The notes beneath the pieces are model-generated. The model was not told where the DNA came from. It ran no database searches and saw only the letters and a list, made by a program, of their open reading frames with translations. A stretch of 36,002 bases of DNA from Gordonia sp. UBA5067. Lineage in GTDB: Bacteria > Actinomycetota > Actinomycetes > Mycobacteriales > Mycobacteriaceae. Numbering within the stretch: position 1 is the stretch's first letter; each line of letters starts with the position of its first letter. The position numbers and the translations under genes are program-made. Of this stretch, positions 6,625-15,531 are shown in pieces. The stretch covers positions 1 through 36,002 of the forward strand of contig NZ_DIAX01000084.1 of NCBI RefSeq assembly GCF_002414845.1, given 5' to 3'.

Positions 6625-8913
6625 TCAGTTCTCTTCTTGCCACCCGGGTAGGTCCGCCAACTCGGGTGGCAAGTCGCATTCGGCGACGACGACGAGGCGC
6701 TGGGTGGCGCGGGTGAGCGCCACGTAGAGGTCGTTGAGGCCGCGGCCGGATGCGGCCACGATCGCCGCCGGTTCCACGACCACGGTGTTGTCGAACTCCA
6801 GTCCCTTGCAGCCGGTCACCGTGTGCACCACGATGCGCGGGCGGTCGCCGAGCGCGTCGACGGCGCTGTCATAGTCGGCGTCGGCGACGATGATCCCGGT
6901 CAGTCCGGGCCAGTCGGCGTCGATCGCGATGGCGACTGCGTCGAGGACGGCGCGGCCGGATGCCGCCCGCTGGGCGGTCGGCTCGATCCCGTTGTCCCGC
7001 AACGAGGTCGGCGGGGTGAGCGTGGGTGCGATTCGGCCCAGCAGCCGTCCGGCGAAGCGCATGATCGCGGCCGGCGTCCGATAGTTGACGGTGAGTTCAT
7101 GCAGCTGCCAGCGCTTTTCAACGTACGGCTCGAAGACGGCCGACCACGATTGGGCGCCAGCAGGATTGGAGGTCTGCGCGGTGTCCCCGATGACCGTCAT
7201 CCACCGGTTGGGGATTCGCCGCATCACCATTCGCCAGGCCATCGCCGACAACTCCTGCGCCTCGTCCACGATGACGTGGCCGAAGGTCCACGTCCGATCG
7301 TCGTAGGCGCGTTCGGCGGTGGTTCGGTGCGCCGCGACGACCTGCCGCTGAGCCAGTTGCTCGGCATCGATGAGGTCGTAGGCCATCAGAATTTCGGGAT
7401 CGATTTCGTCCTCGAGGTCCTGGGGGGCGGACCCGGCGAGGATGTCGAGGGCCTCCTGCGCTTCGGCGAGTTGCCGGCGCCACTGGGCGCGCGCGGCGGC
7501 TTCGTCTTCAGCGGTGCCGGCACCGATCACCTCGGCGATCTCGTCGAGCAGCGGCACGTCGCCGATGGTGAACGGGGCCCCGGCCGGCCGTTCGAGCGCG
7601 GCACGGTCGTCGTCGGCCCACCCGGGGGTGGCCGCGCGGATTGCCGATGGCGCAGTCAACAAGTCGGTGAGGACGCGCTTGGGTTCGAGTCGGGGCCAGA
7701 AGGCCAGGACGGCGCGCACAATATCTTCGTCGGCACGCATCTCGTCGCCGATGTCGGCGATCTCCGAACCCGACAGGATCTGTGAGCCGTCGAGCAGCGA
7801 CGAACCGATGCGCCCGGCGTAGGCGGAGGCCAGACCGTGCAGCGCAGCGCGCAGGAACTCCCGCTGCGCCTGGTTGTGGGCTCGCCGGGTGCCGCGGGCT
7901 TTCGCGCGTGCGGTCTTCACCAGTGATGAATCGATGCGCAGGGGATAGCCGTCAAAGGTAACCGTGACCGGTGCCTTCGGGAGTGACTGGTAGGCGCGGA
8001 CGTGGCGTTTGAGGACATTGAGGATGGCTGTCGAACCTTTGAGGACCGCGGTGGCCGGCGGGTCGACGACGGCGGTGCTGATGCCGGGGAGAAGATCGCC
8101 GATCGTCGTCAGCAGCACGCCGGTCTCGCCGAGCGAGGGAAGCACCTGCGAGATGTAGCGGAGGAACTCGGTGTTCGGCCCGATGATGAGTACGCCGCTG
8201 CGGGACAGGAGATCACGATGGGTGTAGAGCAGGTAGGCCGCACGGTGCAGGGCGACGGCGGTCTTTCCGGTGCCCGGCCCGCCCTGCACGACCGTGACGC
8301 CGCGGTGCGGCGACCGGATGATGAGGTCCTGCTCGCGCTGAATGGTTTCGACGATGTCGGCCATCTCGCCGGTGCGGGCAGTGTTGAGGGCGGCGACCAA
8401 GGCGCTCTCGTTGACCACGTCGCCGAGGGTCACCACGGTGTCGGACCGGTCGGTGGTGATTGCGGAACCGTCGAGCACCTCGTCGGTTACGGTTCGCACC
8501 GCTCGATTGTTGGTGCGGATGTGGCGGCGCACCCGAACACCGTCGGGATCGGCAGGAGTGGCGAGGTAGAAGGGCCTCGACAGCGGTGCGCGCCAGTCGA
8601 GCAGCAAGGTGGTGTCGTCGGCGTCGTCATCAAGGACGCCGATGCGACCGATGCGGCGCGTCTCAGCCGGCCCGTCGCCGTTGACGTCGAGTCGGCCGAA
8701 GTACAGGTTGTGCTCGGCCGCGTCGAGTTTGGCGAGATCGTCGACGTAGAGCCGCTCGTAGGATTCGCGCTCGGACTGTGCCTGCGGGGTACCGCCGCTT
8801 TCGGCGAGTGTTTCCCGCAGCCGACGGTTGGTGGTGGCCCGGATCCGGTCGATCCGGCCGTACACGGCTTCGAGATGGTGCTGCTCGTCGGCTAGGCGGG
8901 GATCAGGACTCAC
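6625..8913 (-). CDS. HelD/HelR-type RNA-polymerase-associated superfamily 1 helicase
   Basis: The 762-residue protein has a UvrD/Rep-like ATPase core. Walker A is GGPGTGKTAV with Lys217, and Walker B is VIVDEAQE with Asp550/Glu551. The motif GDTAQTSNP follows, then VNYRTP and the C-terminal VTGCKGLEFD and YVALTRATQRL. The first 170 residues include a charged helical hairpin (EQHHLEAVYGRIDRIRATTNRRL onward in short), as in the secondary-channel arm of HelD. The DWRAPLSRPFY motif is characteristic of that family. HelD proteins pry stalled RNA polymerase off nucleic acid. Mycobacterial HelR additionally displaces rifamycins. Sequence alone does not separate the two roles. The GTG start (MSPDPRLADEQHH) follows a TACACT -10 box by 9 bases. 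The gene is convergent with the stress-protein gene and downstream of the MBL hydrolase gene on the same strand. Confidence 0.88.
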   Translation of the reverse strand: MSPDPRLADEQHHLEAVYGRIDRIRATTNRRLRETLAESGGTPQAQSERESYERLYVDDLAKLDAAEHNLYFGRLDVNGDGPAETRRIGRIGVLDDDADDTTLLLDWRAPLSRPFYLATPADPDGVRVRRHIRTNNRAVRTVTDEVLDGSAITTDRSDTVVTLGDVVNESALVAALNTARTGEMADIVETIQREQDLIIRSPHRGVTVVQGGPGTGKTAVALHRAAYLLYTHRDLLSRSGVLIIGPNTEFLRYISQVLPSLGETGVLLTTIGDLLPGISTAVVDPPATAVLKGSTAILNVLKRHVRAYQSLPKAPVTVTFDGYPLRIDSSLVKTARAKARGTRRAHNQAQREFLRAALHGLASAYAGRIGSSLLDGSQILSGSEIADIGDEMRADEDIVRAVLAFWPRLEPKRVLTDLLTAPSAIRAATPGWADDDRAALERPAGAPFTIGDVPLLDEIAEVIGAGTAEDEAAARAQWRRQLAEAQEALDILAGSAPQDLEDEIDPEILMAYDLIDAEQLAQRQVVAAHRTTAERAYDDRTWTFGHVIVDEAQELSAMAWRMVMRRIPNRWMTVIGDTAQTSNPAGAQSWSAVFEPYVEKRWQLHELTVNYRTPAAIMRFAGRLLGRIAPTLTPPTSLRDNGIEPTAQRAASGRAVLDAVAIAIDADWPGLTGIIVADADYDSAVDALGDRPRIVVHTVTGCKGLEFDNTVVVEPAAIVAASGRGLNDLYVALTRATQRLVVVAECDLPPELADLPGWQEEN

Positions 8914-8922
8914 AGTTTGTCC

Positions 8923-8928
8923 AGTGTA
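8923..8928 (-). promoter_or_regulatory. -10 box (TACACT) before the helicase gene
   Basis: On the minus strand TACACT lies 9 bases before the GTG at 8913, predicting a leader of only about 3 bases. No rifamycin-associated inverted repeat was found around it. Confidence 0.45.
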
Positions 8929-8967
8929 CGCGGTATGGACCGGTATCGCGGTCCGCCGTACGACCGG

Positions 8968-9669
8968 TTACCAGCCGCGCGCGGCCCACTGGGTCAGGTG
9001 CGGACGCTGCGCGCCCAGCGTCGTGTCGTTGCCGTGTCCGGGATAGACGGCGGTGTCGTCGGGGTAGGCGCCGAACAGCTTCGTGGTGACCCCGCCCAGC
9101 AGCCGTTCGAAATCGCCTGGCTGCCAGGTCTTGCCGACACCGCCCGGGAAGAGGCAGTCGCCGGTGAACAGCTGGACCGACATCAGACCGGCGCCATCCT
9201 CGCTGGCGTCGCGCAACGCGAGGGCGATGGAGCCCTCGGTGTGGCCGACGAGGTGGATGGCGCGCAGGGTGAGGTTGCCCACGGTGATGTCGTCGCCGTC
9301 GTCGAGCAGTCGATCGGGGGCCAGGGGCAGGGCGGCGGCGTCGTCGCGGCCGGCGAGCGTGGGCACACCGGTGGCAGCGGCGATGGCCTCCAGGGCCAGC
9401 ACGTGATCGGGATGGCCATGGGTGGTCAGAATTGCGCGCAGCGTCCCCGGCAGCTCGGCGAGGAGGGCGAGGATCGCCGAGGCGTCGTTGGCGGCGTCGA
9501 TCAAGAGCTGGTCGCCGGTCGCGGTACAGGTCACGACGTAGGTGTTGTTGTCCATCGGGCCCACGGACATCTTGGTGATCGTCGAATGCGCCGTCGTGCG
9601 GCGGATCGGCTGGTGCGGGCCGGCGACGGTGCCGGTGTAGTTGTCGTCGACGGGGCTGATCGCGGTCAT
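8968..9669 (-). CDS. MBL-fold metallohydrolase, glyoxalase II-like (Rv1637c-like)
   Basis: The 233-residue protein has the metallo-beta-lactamase fold. Metal ligands are visible as THGHPDH at residues 83-89, then LVGHTEGS (third His), FTGDCLF (bridging Asp) and VYPGHG (last His). This set is typical of glyoxalase II-like thioesterases and other hydroxyacyl hydrolases. The substrate cannot be named from sequence. The ATG at 9669 (MTAISPVDDNYTG) sits 6 bases after a TACCGT -10 box, which rules out longer N-termini. It is divergent from uvrA. The order stress protein, MBL hydrolase, uvrA matches M. tuberculosis, where the helicase between the first two is not found at this spot. Confidence 0.9.
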   Translation of the reverse strand: MTAISPVDDNYTGTVAGPHQPIRRTTAHSTITKMSVGPMDNNTYVVTCTATGDQLLIDAANDASAILALLAELPGTLRAILTTHGHPDHVLALEAIAAATGVPTLAGRDDAAALPLAPDRLLDDGDDITVGNLTLRAIHLVGHTEGSIALALRDASEDGAGLMSVQLFTGDCLFPGGVGKTWQPGDFERLLGGVTTKLFGAYPDDTAVYPGHGNDTTLGAQRPHLTQWAARGW

Positions 9670-9675
9670 GCGTCC

Positions 9676-9681
9676 ACGGTA
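9676..9681 (-). promoter_or_regulatory. -10 box (TACCGT) of the MBL hydrolase gene, leaderless
   Basis: On the minus strand TACCGT is followed by GGACGC (6 bases) and the ATG at 9669. Confidence 0.55.
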
Positions 9682-9814
9682 GTGCCCGGCCGTCGCATGG
9701 GTCCGGCGCCTAGACTTGGGAGCAGTGTCAGAGGTCGCCGGTATACCTGGATGCGACCGGCGTGACGATGTGCCGACAGAGATGTGCCCGACAGAACCGT
9801 GAGGAAGCCGTGCT

Positions 9815-12694
9815 GTGGTTGACCGTCTGATCGTGCGTGGCGCGCGCGAGCACAACCTGCGGGGGATCGACGTCGACCTACCGCGTGATTCGTTGATCGT
9901 CTTCACCGGATTGTCGGGATCGGGAAAGTCGTCGCTCGCCTTCGACACGATCTTCGCCGAAGGGCAGCGCCGCTACGTCGAATCGCTGTCGGCCTACGCC
10001 CGGCAGTTCCTCGGCCAGATGGACAAGCCCGACGTCGACTTCATCGAGGGGTTGTCGCCGGCGGTGTCCATCGACCAGAAGTCGACGAACCGCAACCCGC
10101 GGTCGACGGTCGGCACGATCACCGAGGTCTACGACTATCTGCGCCTGCTGTACGCGCGCGCCGGGACCGCCCATTGCGCCGAGTGCGGGGAAAAGATCGC
10201 CAAGCAGTCTCCTCAGCAGATCGTCGACCAGGTGCTCGCGATGGATGAGGGGATCCGCTTCCAGGTGCTCGCCCCCGTGGTGCGCTCCCGCAAGGGGGAG
10301 TTCGTCGACCTGTTCGTCGATCTGCAGACGCAGGGCTTCGCGCGCGCCCGCATCGATGGCCGGGTCTACCCGTTGACCGAACCGCCGACGCTTAAGAAGC
10401 AGGAGCGTCACGATATTGATGTCGTCATCGACCGACTTGCGGTCAAGGCCTCGGCGAAACAGCGGCTGACCGACTCCATCGAGACCGCCCTGCGCCTGGC
10501 CGACGGGATCGTCGTCCTCGATTTCGTGGACGTCGACGAGGCGGACCCCAACCGGGTGCGCCGCTTCTCCGAGAAGATGGCGTGTCCGAATGGCCACATC
10601 ATCGCGATCGACGACTTGGAGCCGCGCTCCTTCTCCTTCAACTCGCCCTACGGCGCCTGCCCAGTGTGTGACGGCCTCGGCGTCAGCAAGGTCATCGACG
10701 AGGAACTGGTGGTGCCGGACCCGGACTTGAGCCTGGCCGAGGGGGCGATCGCCCCGTGGTCGACCGGCCACAACGCCGACTACTTCCTGCGGCTGGTGTC
10801 CGGCCTGTCCGAAGAGATGGGATTCGACCTCAACGTCCCCTGGAATAGGCTGCCCGCAGCTGCGCGCAAGGCGATCCTCAACGGGAGCGAGCACCAGGTG
10901 CACGTGCGGTTCCGCAACAGGTATGGGCGCACCCGGTCGTACTACACCGAGTTCGAGGGCGTCATGGCATTCCTCTCGCGACGCTCGGAGCAAACCGAGT
11001 CTGATGCGATGAAGGAGCGCTACGAGGGCTATATGCGCGACGTGCCGTGCTCGGCTTGCGGTGGCGCTCGCCTGCGGCCGGAGATCTTGGCGGTGACCCT
11101 CGATTCAGAGCAGTTCGGGCCGAAGTCGATTGCCGAGGTCAGTTCGCTGTCGGTGGCCGCGTGCGCCGAGTACCTCGCCGGCCTGACACTCGGCACCCGC
11201 GAGGAGGCGATCGCCGGGCGCGTGCTCAAAGAGGTGCAGGCACGGATCCGGTTCCTCCTCGACGTCGGGCTGGAGTACCTTTCGCTGTCCCGGGCCGCGG
11301 GTTCGCTGTCGGGCGGGGAGGCCCAACGCATCCGGTTGGCCACCCAAATCGGATCCGGCCTAGCCGGAGTTCTCTACGTGCTCGACGAGCCGTCGATCGG
11401 CTTGCACCAGCGTGACAACCGGCGCCTGATCGACACCCTCGTCCGCCTGCGCGATCTCGGGAACACGCTGATCGTCGTCGAGCATGACGAGGACACCATC
11501 CGCGCCGCCGACTGGATCGTGGACATCGGCCCACGTGCGGGGGAGCATGGCGGCCATGTCGTGCACAGCGGCTCGTACGAGGGGCTGCTCGCCAACACCG
11601 CGTCGATCACCGGCGCCTACCTGTCGGGCCGGGAGGCCCTGCCCGTCCCGACGACCAGGCGGCCGATCAGTAAGCGCAACCAACTGACGGTCGTCGGGGC
11701 GAATGAGCACAACCTGCACGGCATCGATGTGTCGTTCCCGCTCGGCGTGCTGACCGCGGTCACCGGTGTCTCGGGCTCGGGCAAGTCGACGTTGGTCAAC
11801 GACATCCTCGCGACCGTCCTCGCCAACAAGCTGAACGGGGCCCGGCAGGTGCCGGGACGGCACAAGCGCGTCAAGGGGCTTGACCAACTCGACAAGCTGG
11901 TCCAGGTCGACCAGTCGCCGATCGGGCGCACGCCGCGATCCAACCCGGCGACCTACACCGGTGTCTTCGACAAGATCCGAACGCTGTTCGCGGCGACGAC
12001 CGAGGCAAAAGTCCGCGGCTATCAGCCGGGGCGGTTCTCGTTTAACGTGAAGGGTGGTCGCTGCGAGGCCTGCACCGGCGAGGGCACGATCAAGATTGAG
12101 ATGAACTTCCTGCCCGACGTGTATGTGCCGTGCGAGGTCTGCCACGGGGCCCGCTACAACCGCGAAACCCTCGAGGTGCACTACAAGGGTAAGACGATCG
12201 CCGAGGTGCTCGATATGCCGATCGAGGAGGCCGTGGGGTTCTTCGAGCCGGTGACCTCCATCCACCGCTATCTGAAGACGCTCGACGACGTGGGTCTGGG
12301 CTATGTGCGGCTGGGGCAACCGGCGCCCACGCTCTCCGGTGGTGAGGCGCAGCGTGTCAAACTCGCGGCGGAGCTGCAGAAGCGGTCCACCGGCCGCACT
12401 GTCTACATTCTCGACGAGCCGACGACCGGCCTGCACTTCGAGGACATCCGCAAGCTGCTCGACGTGATCAACGGCCTTGTCGAGAAGGGGAACACGGTCA
12501 TCGTGATCGAGCACAACCTCGACGTGATCAAGGCCGCCGACTGGATTATCGACATGGGCCCGGAGGGTGGCGACGGCGGCGGCACCGTCGTCGTGACCGG
12601 AACGCCCGAAGAGGTGGCCGCGGCGCCACACAGCCATACTGGCCGATTCCTCGCCGAGGCCCTGGAGTCCGAGGCGGTGGCCGACGCCGGGTAG
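9815..12694 (+). CDS. uvrA: Excinuclease ABC subunit A
   Basis: UvrA is the dimeric ABC-type ATPase that scans DNA for damage and loads UvrB. The 959-residue protein has two nucleotide-binding halves. The first has Walker [10 protein letters not shown] at residues 32-40, signature [11 protein letters not shown] and [11 protein letters not shown]. The second has [20 protein letters not shown] and [11 protein letters not shown]. The C-terminal zinc module is intact, with Cys750, Cys753, Cys773 and Cys776. The N-terminal module is unusual: Cys257 is followed by PNGH, so the usual second Cys is Gly260 with His261 next to it, before Cys282 and Cys285. The GTG start at 9815 has the Shine-Dalgarno sequence GAGGAAG at 9801-9807. 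uvrA and uvrB share the locus but not a transcript. Confidence 0.98.
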   Translation: MVDRLIVRGAREHNLRGIDVDLPRDSLIVFTGLSGSGKSSLAFDTIFAEGQRRYVESLSAYARQFLGQMDKPDVDFIEGLSPAVSIDQKSTNRNPRSTVGTITEVYDYLRLLYARAGTAHCAECGEKIAKQSPQQIVDQVLAMDEGIRFQVLAPVVRSRKGEFVDLFVDLQTQGFARARIDGRVYPLTEPPTLKKQERHDIDVVIDRLAVKASAKQRLTDSIETALRLADGIVVLDFVDVDEADPNRVRRFSEKMACPNGHIIAIDDLEPRSFSFNSPYGACPVCDGLGVSKVIDEELVVPDPDLSLAEGAIAPWSTGHNADYFLRLVSGLSEEMGFDLNVPWNRLPAAARKAILNGSEHQVHVRFRNRYGRTRSYYTEFEGVMAFLSRRSEQTESDAMKERYEGYMRDVPCSACGGARLRPEILAVTLDSEQFGPKSIAEVSSLSVAACAEYLAGLTLGTREEAIAGRVLKEVQARIRFLLDVGLEYLSLSRAAGSLSGGEAQRIRLATQIGSGLAGVLYVLDEPSIGLHQRDNRRLIDTLVRLRDLGNTLIVVEHDEDTIRAADWIVDIGPRAGEHGGHVVHSGSYEGLLANTASITGAYLSGREALPVPTTRRPISKRNQLTVVGANEHNLHGIDVSFPLGVLTAVTGVSGSGKSTLVNDILATVLANKLNGARQVPGRHKRVKGLDQLDKLVQVDQSPIGRTPRSNPATYTGVFDKIRTLFAATTEAKVRGYQPGRFSFNVKGGRCEACTGEGTIKIEMNFLPDVYVPCEVCHGARYNRETLEVHYKGKTIAEVLDMPIEEAVGFFEPVTSIHRYLKTLDDVGLGYVRLGQPAPTLSGGEAQRVKLAAELQKRSTGRTVYILDEPTTGLHFEDIRKLLDVINGLVEKGNTVIVIEHNLDVIKAADWIIDMGPEGGDGGGTVVVTGTPEEVAAAPHSHTGRFLAEALESEAVADAG

Positions 12695-12736
12695 GGCGGC
12701 CTGCGGACCTTCGTCTGAACCCAGACCGGGCGCACC

Positions 12737-12742
12737 TACGCT
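12737..12742 (+). promoter_or_regulatory. -10 box (TACGCT) of the PrmC-like gene, leaderless
   Basis: TACGCT is followed by 7 bases (AGACGGT) and the GTG at 12750, so a leaderless message is predicted. Confidence 0.5.
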
Positions 12743-12749
12743 AGACGGT

Positions 12750-13595
12750 GTGGACGACGACCAGGCGGTTCTCGTGATGCGGTTGCGTGCCGCGGGCTGC
12801 GTCTTCGCCGACGAGGAGGCGAAGGTTCTGTGGCGCGCCGCGGCGAATGCGGCACAGCTGGTGCAGTGGTCGGACCGCCGGGTCGCCGGCGAGCCCCTGG
12901 AGCACATCGTCGGCAGCGTCGAGTTCGGCGGGCACGACCTTGCGGTCGGCCCAGGACTGTTCATTCCGCGTCAACGCACCCGACTGGTGGCGGCCATCGC
13001 GAGCGATGAGGTCGGTGCGGCGTTGCGCCGCGATCCGGCCGGCGCGCTCTTCGTTGAGGCGTATGGCGGGGTTGGGCCCATCGCCGCCGTTGTCCGCGGC
13101 GACCATCCCGGGGTGGCGATCGGCGTGACCGACATCGATCCGGCCGCCTTGGCATATGTGCGCACCAATGTGGGCGAGGAGGCCCGGACCTGGGTGGGCG
13201 CAGGGCTTGGTGGCCTGCCCGACGGTGTGCGGGGCGCAGTCTCGGTGATTGCCGCGGTACCGCCCTACGTTCCGGTCGGCGAGCGGGCGATGATGCCTGC
13301 CGAGGCCCGCGACTACGAGCCGTTTGCCGCTCACTCGGGCGGGGCGGACGGCCTCGCCGAGATCGGTCAGCTCCTCGCTCAGGTGCCGGAATGGCTGATG
13401 GCGGGCGGAGTGCTCCTCGTCGAACTACACCGCGGGCAGGTGCTCGGTGCCACCGGGATCGCGGCAGCGGCAGGTCTGGACGCCGCCATGGTCACCGGTC
13501 ACCGGTGTTATGCAGACGACGGGCAGACCGCGGTGCTGGTGGTGCGGTCTCAGATGAGCTTTTCGCCGGGGCCTTCGCCGGGTTCGTCGGGGTAG
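12750..13595 (+). CDS. PrmC/HemK-related methyltransferase with altered motifs
   Basis: The 281-residue protein aligns in layout with N5-glutamine methyltransferases of the PrmC/HemK type. It has an N-terminal helical part, then AGEPLEHIVGSVEFGG and VGPGLFIPRQRT (about residues 46-77), a SAM-binding region and a C-terminal catalytic half. Key motifs differ from true PrmC. The glycine loop, normally D-L-G-x-G-S-G, reads FVEAYGGVGPIA at about 101-112. The catalytic NPPY reads VPPY at 170-173, losing the Asn that holds the target glutamine. It therefore probably belongs to the PrmC-related group seen in Actinobacteria, and its substrate is unknown. The last 15 codons overlap the end of the convergent DUF1844 gene (13550-13595), giving a Ser/Pro/Gly tail that is an antisense by-product of that gene. 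Confidence 0.82.
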   Translation: MDDDQAVLVMRLRAAGCVFADEEAKVLWRAAANAAQLVQWSDRRVAGEPLEHIVGSVEFGGHDLAVGPGLFIPRQRTRLVAAIASDEVGAALRRDPAGALFVEAYGGVGPIAAVVRGDHPGVAIGVTDIDPAALAYVRTNVGEEARTWVGAGLGGLPDGVRGAVSVIAAVPPYVPVGERAMMPAEARDYEPFAAHSGGADGLAEIGQLLAQVPEWLMAGGVLLVELHRGQVLGATGIAAAAGLDAAMVTGHRCYADDGQTAVLVVRSQMSFSPGPSPGSSG

Positions 13596-13882
13596 GCGCT
13601 GGCCTCCCGGAATGCCGCCTGCAGCCCCTTGACACCGTCCCGGATGGGATTGGCGTGCAGCCCGAGGTCGCGGCGCGAGGCGTCGAACAGGCCGGCGAGC
13701 GCGGAGATCAGCTTGCGCGCCTCATCGAGGTCGACGTCGTCTGGGGAGGCGCCCTCCGCCAGGCCGAGCTTTTCAGCGGCGGAACTCATCAGCATGACGA
13801 TGGCGCGCGTGATGACCTCGATCGCGGGAATGTCAGCCAGCTCGCGGACCTGCTCGGGCGTCGAATAGGAGTCGTCGGACAT
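13550..13882 (-). CDS. DUF1844 family protein
   Basis: This 110-residue protein belongs to the small DUF1844 family, which commonly lies next to infC in Actinobacteria. Residues 18-60 form an amphipathic helical pair (AIEVITRAIVMLMSSAAEKLGL, then DLDEARKLISALAGLFD). A conserved-looking DLGLHANPIRDGVKGLQAAF segment follows, and the C-terminus is acidic and Pro/Gly-rich. Its function is unknown; no catalytic residues are apparent. The ATG at 13882 is the only sensible start. It is divergent from the infC leader, and the two predicted promoters overlap around 13889-13894. Its 3' end overlaps the PrmC-like gene by 46 bp. Confidence 0.85.
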   Translation of the reverse strand: MSDDSYSTPEQVRELADIPAIEVITRAIVMLMSSAAEKLGLAEGASPDDVDLDEARKLISALAGLFDASRRDLGLHANPIRDGVKGLQAAFREASAYPDEPGEGPGEKLI

Positions 13883-13888
13883 AGCTGT

Positions 13889-13894
13889 TAGACT
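13889..13894 (+). promoter_or_regulatory. -10 box (TAGACT) of the infC operon
   Basis: TAGACT is followed by CTCACA (6 bases) and a GTG at 13901. This predicts transcription from the GTG itself and a 269-base transcribed region before infC. Confidence 0.6.
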
Positions 13895-13900
13895 CTCACA

Positions 13901-14161
13901 GTGCGACCGCTCCGGAATTCCGGGGCAGGCAAGTGGAGTTCCGCTCCCACCGTGCGACGCAACCGCCTCCCGGCGACCGCAGTTTCACGGTCCGACACGC
14001 GCTCCGAGACGATTCGGTTCGTCCGGCGTGCGGTTGTTCGGTCGGCATCGGAGCCCTCGGGTCTGGTCTACGTGACCAGCACTCGGCGGGCTTTCTTGTT
14101 GAGGTGGTGGCCCTTGTCTCCCGCGATTCGGACGCGGTCGAGCCAGAACCGACCTACCTAG
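13901..14161 (+). CDS. Putative leaderless leader ORF controlling infC
   Basis: An 86-codon open frame starts with GTG at the predicted transcription start. It ends with TAG at 14159-14161, which overlaps the Shine-Dalgarno sequence of infC (TAGGAGG, 14159-14165). The product would be a basic peptide ([14 protein letters not shown]..., with [10 protein letters not shown] near the end) with no recognisable domain. It may not be functional as a protein. A ribosome stopping here would sit over the infC start site, so the ORF could couple IF3 synthesis to translation of the leader. Support is the start-site geometry and the exact stop/Shine-Dalgarno overlap; codon usage alone is not decisive in such GC-rich DNA. 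Confidence 0.5.
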   Translation: MRPLRNSGAGKWSSAPTVRRNRLPATAVSRSDTRSETIRFVRRAVVRSASEPSGLVYVTSTRRAFLLRWWPLSPAIRTRSSQNRPT

Positions 14162-14165
14162 GAGG
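14159..14165 (+). promoter_or_regulatory. Shine-Dalgarno sequence of infC, overlapping an upstream stop codon
   Basis: TAGGAGG is followed by CCCC and the ATC start at 14170. The first three bases are the stop of the leader ORF. A GCCTCC at 13965-13970 is complementary to GGAGGC here and could mask the site, but six bases may be chance. Confidence 0.75.
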
Positions 14166-14169
14166 CCCC

Positions 14170-14748
<579 letters not shown>

Positions 14749-14805
14749 TCGAGTCAGTGACTCACAGACCAGTCCGGCTTTGCCACCGCGGCGAGGCCGA
14801 TGAAT

Positions 14806-14821
14806 CCGGGCGCGAGCCCGG
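14806..14821 (+). promoter_or_regulatory. GNRA-capped hairpin just before the rpmI Shine-Dalgarno sequence
   Basis: CCGGGC and GCCCGG form a 6-bp stem closed by a GCGA tetraloop, ending 10 bases before the AGGAAG of rpmI. It could be a protein-binding or mRNA-processing site, or simply a chance GC-rich hairpin. Confidence 0.35.
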
Positions 14822-14841
14822 TCGACGAACAGGAAGTACCC

Positions 14842-15042
14842 ATGCCAAAGGCAAAGACCCACAAGGGCACCGCGAAGCGATTCAAGGTGACCGGGAGCGG
14901 CAAGATCATGCGCCAGAAGGCGAACAAGCGCCACCTCCTCGAGCACAAGTCGTCGCGCCGCAAGCGCCGGCTCGACGGAACCGCCGTCGTGGCCGAGTCC
15001 GATGCGCCGCGCATCAAGCGACTGCTCAACGGCAACGGCTAG
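14842..15042 (+). CDS. rpmI: 50S ribosomal protein L35
   Basis: L35 is a small, very basic protein of the large ribosomal subunit. The 66 residues begin [21 protein letters not shown] and contain [19 protein letters not shown], both hallmarks of the family, and the length is standard. The ATG at 14842 follows the Shine-Dalgarno sequence AGGAAG at 14831-14836. It lies 93 bp after infC and 45 bp before rplT, in the classical infC-rpmI-rplT operon. Confidence 0.97.
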   Translation: MPKAKTHKGTAKRFKVTGSGKIMRQKANKRHLLEHKSSRRKRRLDGTAVVAESDAPRIKRLLNGNG

Positions 15043-15087
15043 ATCAAGCTCCGACCGACAAACCAGACGAAGTAAAGAGGACTAGAC

Positions 15088-15468
15088 ATGGCACGCGTGA
15101 AACGGGCAGTGAATGCCCAGAAGAAGCGTCGGACAACCCTGGAGGCGTCGAAGGGCTACCGCGGACAGCGCTCGCGTCTGTACCGTAAGGCCAAGGAGCA
15201 GCAGCTCCACTCGTTGACCTACGCGTACCGCGACCGCCGGGCGCGCAAGGGTGAGTTCCGCAAGCTGTGGATCTCGCGCATCAACGCCGCAGCCCGGCTC
15301 AACGACATCACCTACAACCGCTTCATCCAGGGTCTCAAGGCCGCTGGTGTCGAGGTGGACCGCAAGGTGCTCGCCGAGATCGCCGTGAGTGACCCGCAGG
15401 CCTTCACCGGCCTCGTGGAGGTGGCCCGGAAGGCGCTGCCCGACGACGTGAACGCACCGGCCGCCTGA
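15088..15468 (+). CDS. rplT: 50S ribosomal protein L20
   Basis: L20 is a 23S rRNA-binding protein needed early in large-subunit assembly. In several bacteria it also represses its own operon. The 126-residue protein starts [35 protein letters not shown] in the usual way (basic N-terminal extension). The globular half contains [19 protein letters not shown] and [12 protein letters not shown]. The Shine-Dalgarno sequence AGAGGA precedes the ATG. The short gap to the rRNA methyltransferase gene (29 bp) suggests continued transcription, apart from the hairpin at 15489-15531. Confidence 0.97.
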   Translation: MARVKRAVNAQKKRRTTLEASKGYRGQRSRLYRKAKEQQLHSLTYAYRDRRARKGEFRKLWISRINAAARLNDITYNRFIQGLKAAGVEVDRKVLAEIAVSDPQAFTGLVEVARKALPDDVNAPAA

Positions 15469-15488
15469 TCGCGCCGCAATCGCCGAAG

Positions 15489-15531
15489 CAACCCGCGATG
15501 GATGTTCTGACCGAACGTTCGTCGCGGGTTG
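15489..15531 (+). promoter_or_regulatory. Hairpin enclosing the start codon of the rRNA methyltransferase gene
   Basis: CAACCCGCGA (15489-15498) and TCGCGGGTTG (15522-15531) form a perfect 10-bp stem. The A of the ATG at 15498 is the last base of the left arm. The 23-base loop contains GTTC-TGACC-GAAC, which can form a small inner stem. The structure could be a leaky rplT terminator or could limit translation of the next gene. Confidence 0.6.

Noticed and set aside
8914..8967. Rifamycin-associated element before the helicase gene
   Set aside because: No 19-bp GGGGCTTGC...-type inverted repeat is present in the short intergenic region.
9670..9814. LexA/SOS box before uvrA (and before uvrB)
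   Set aside because: I looked for the GAAC-N4-GTTC-type palindrome in both upstream regions and found no convincing match.
11360..12964. 534-codon open frame on the minus strand opposite uvrA
   Set aside because: It lies antisense to conserved uvrA codons and has low-complexity Arg/His/Asp-rich content typical of the shadow frame of GC-rich genes.
13933..14169. N-terminally extended IF-3 from GTG 13933
   Set aside because: The extra residues resemble no IF-3 segment and a good Shine-Dalgarno sequence sits at the conserved start. Kept only as an alternative.
14751..14763. GAGTCAGTGACTC palindrome after infC as a terminator
   Set aside because: It has a 6-bp arm with a one-base centre and no T tract, and rpmI/rplT must be read through from infC.
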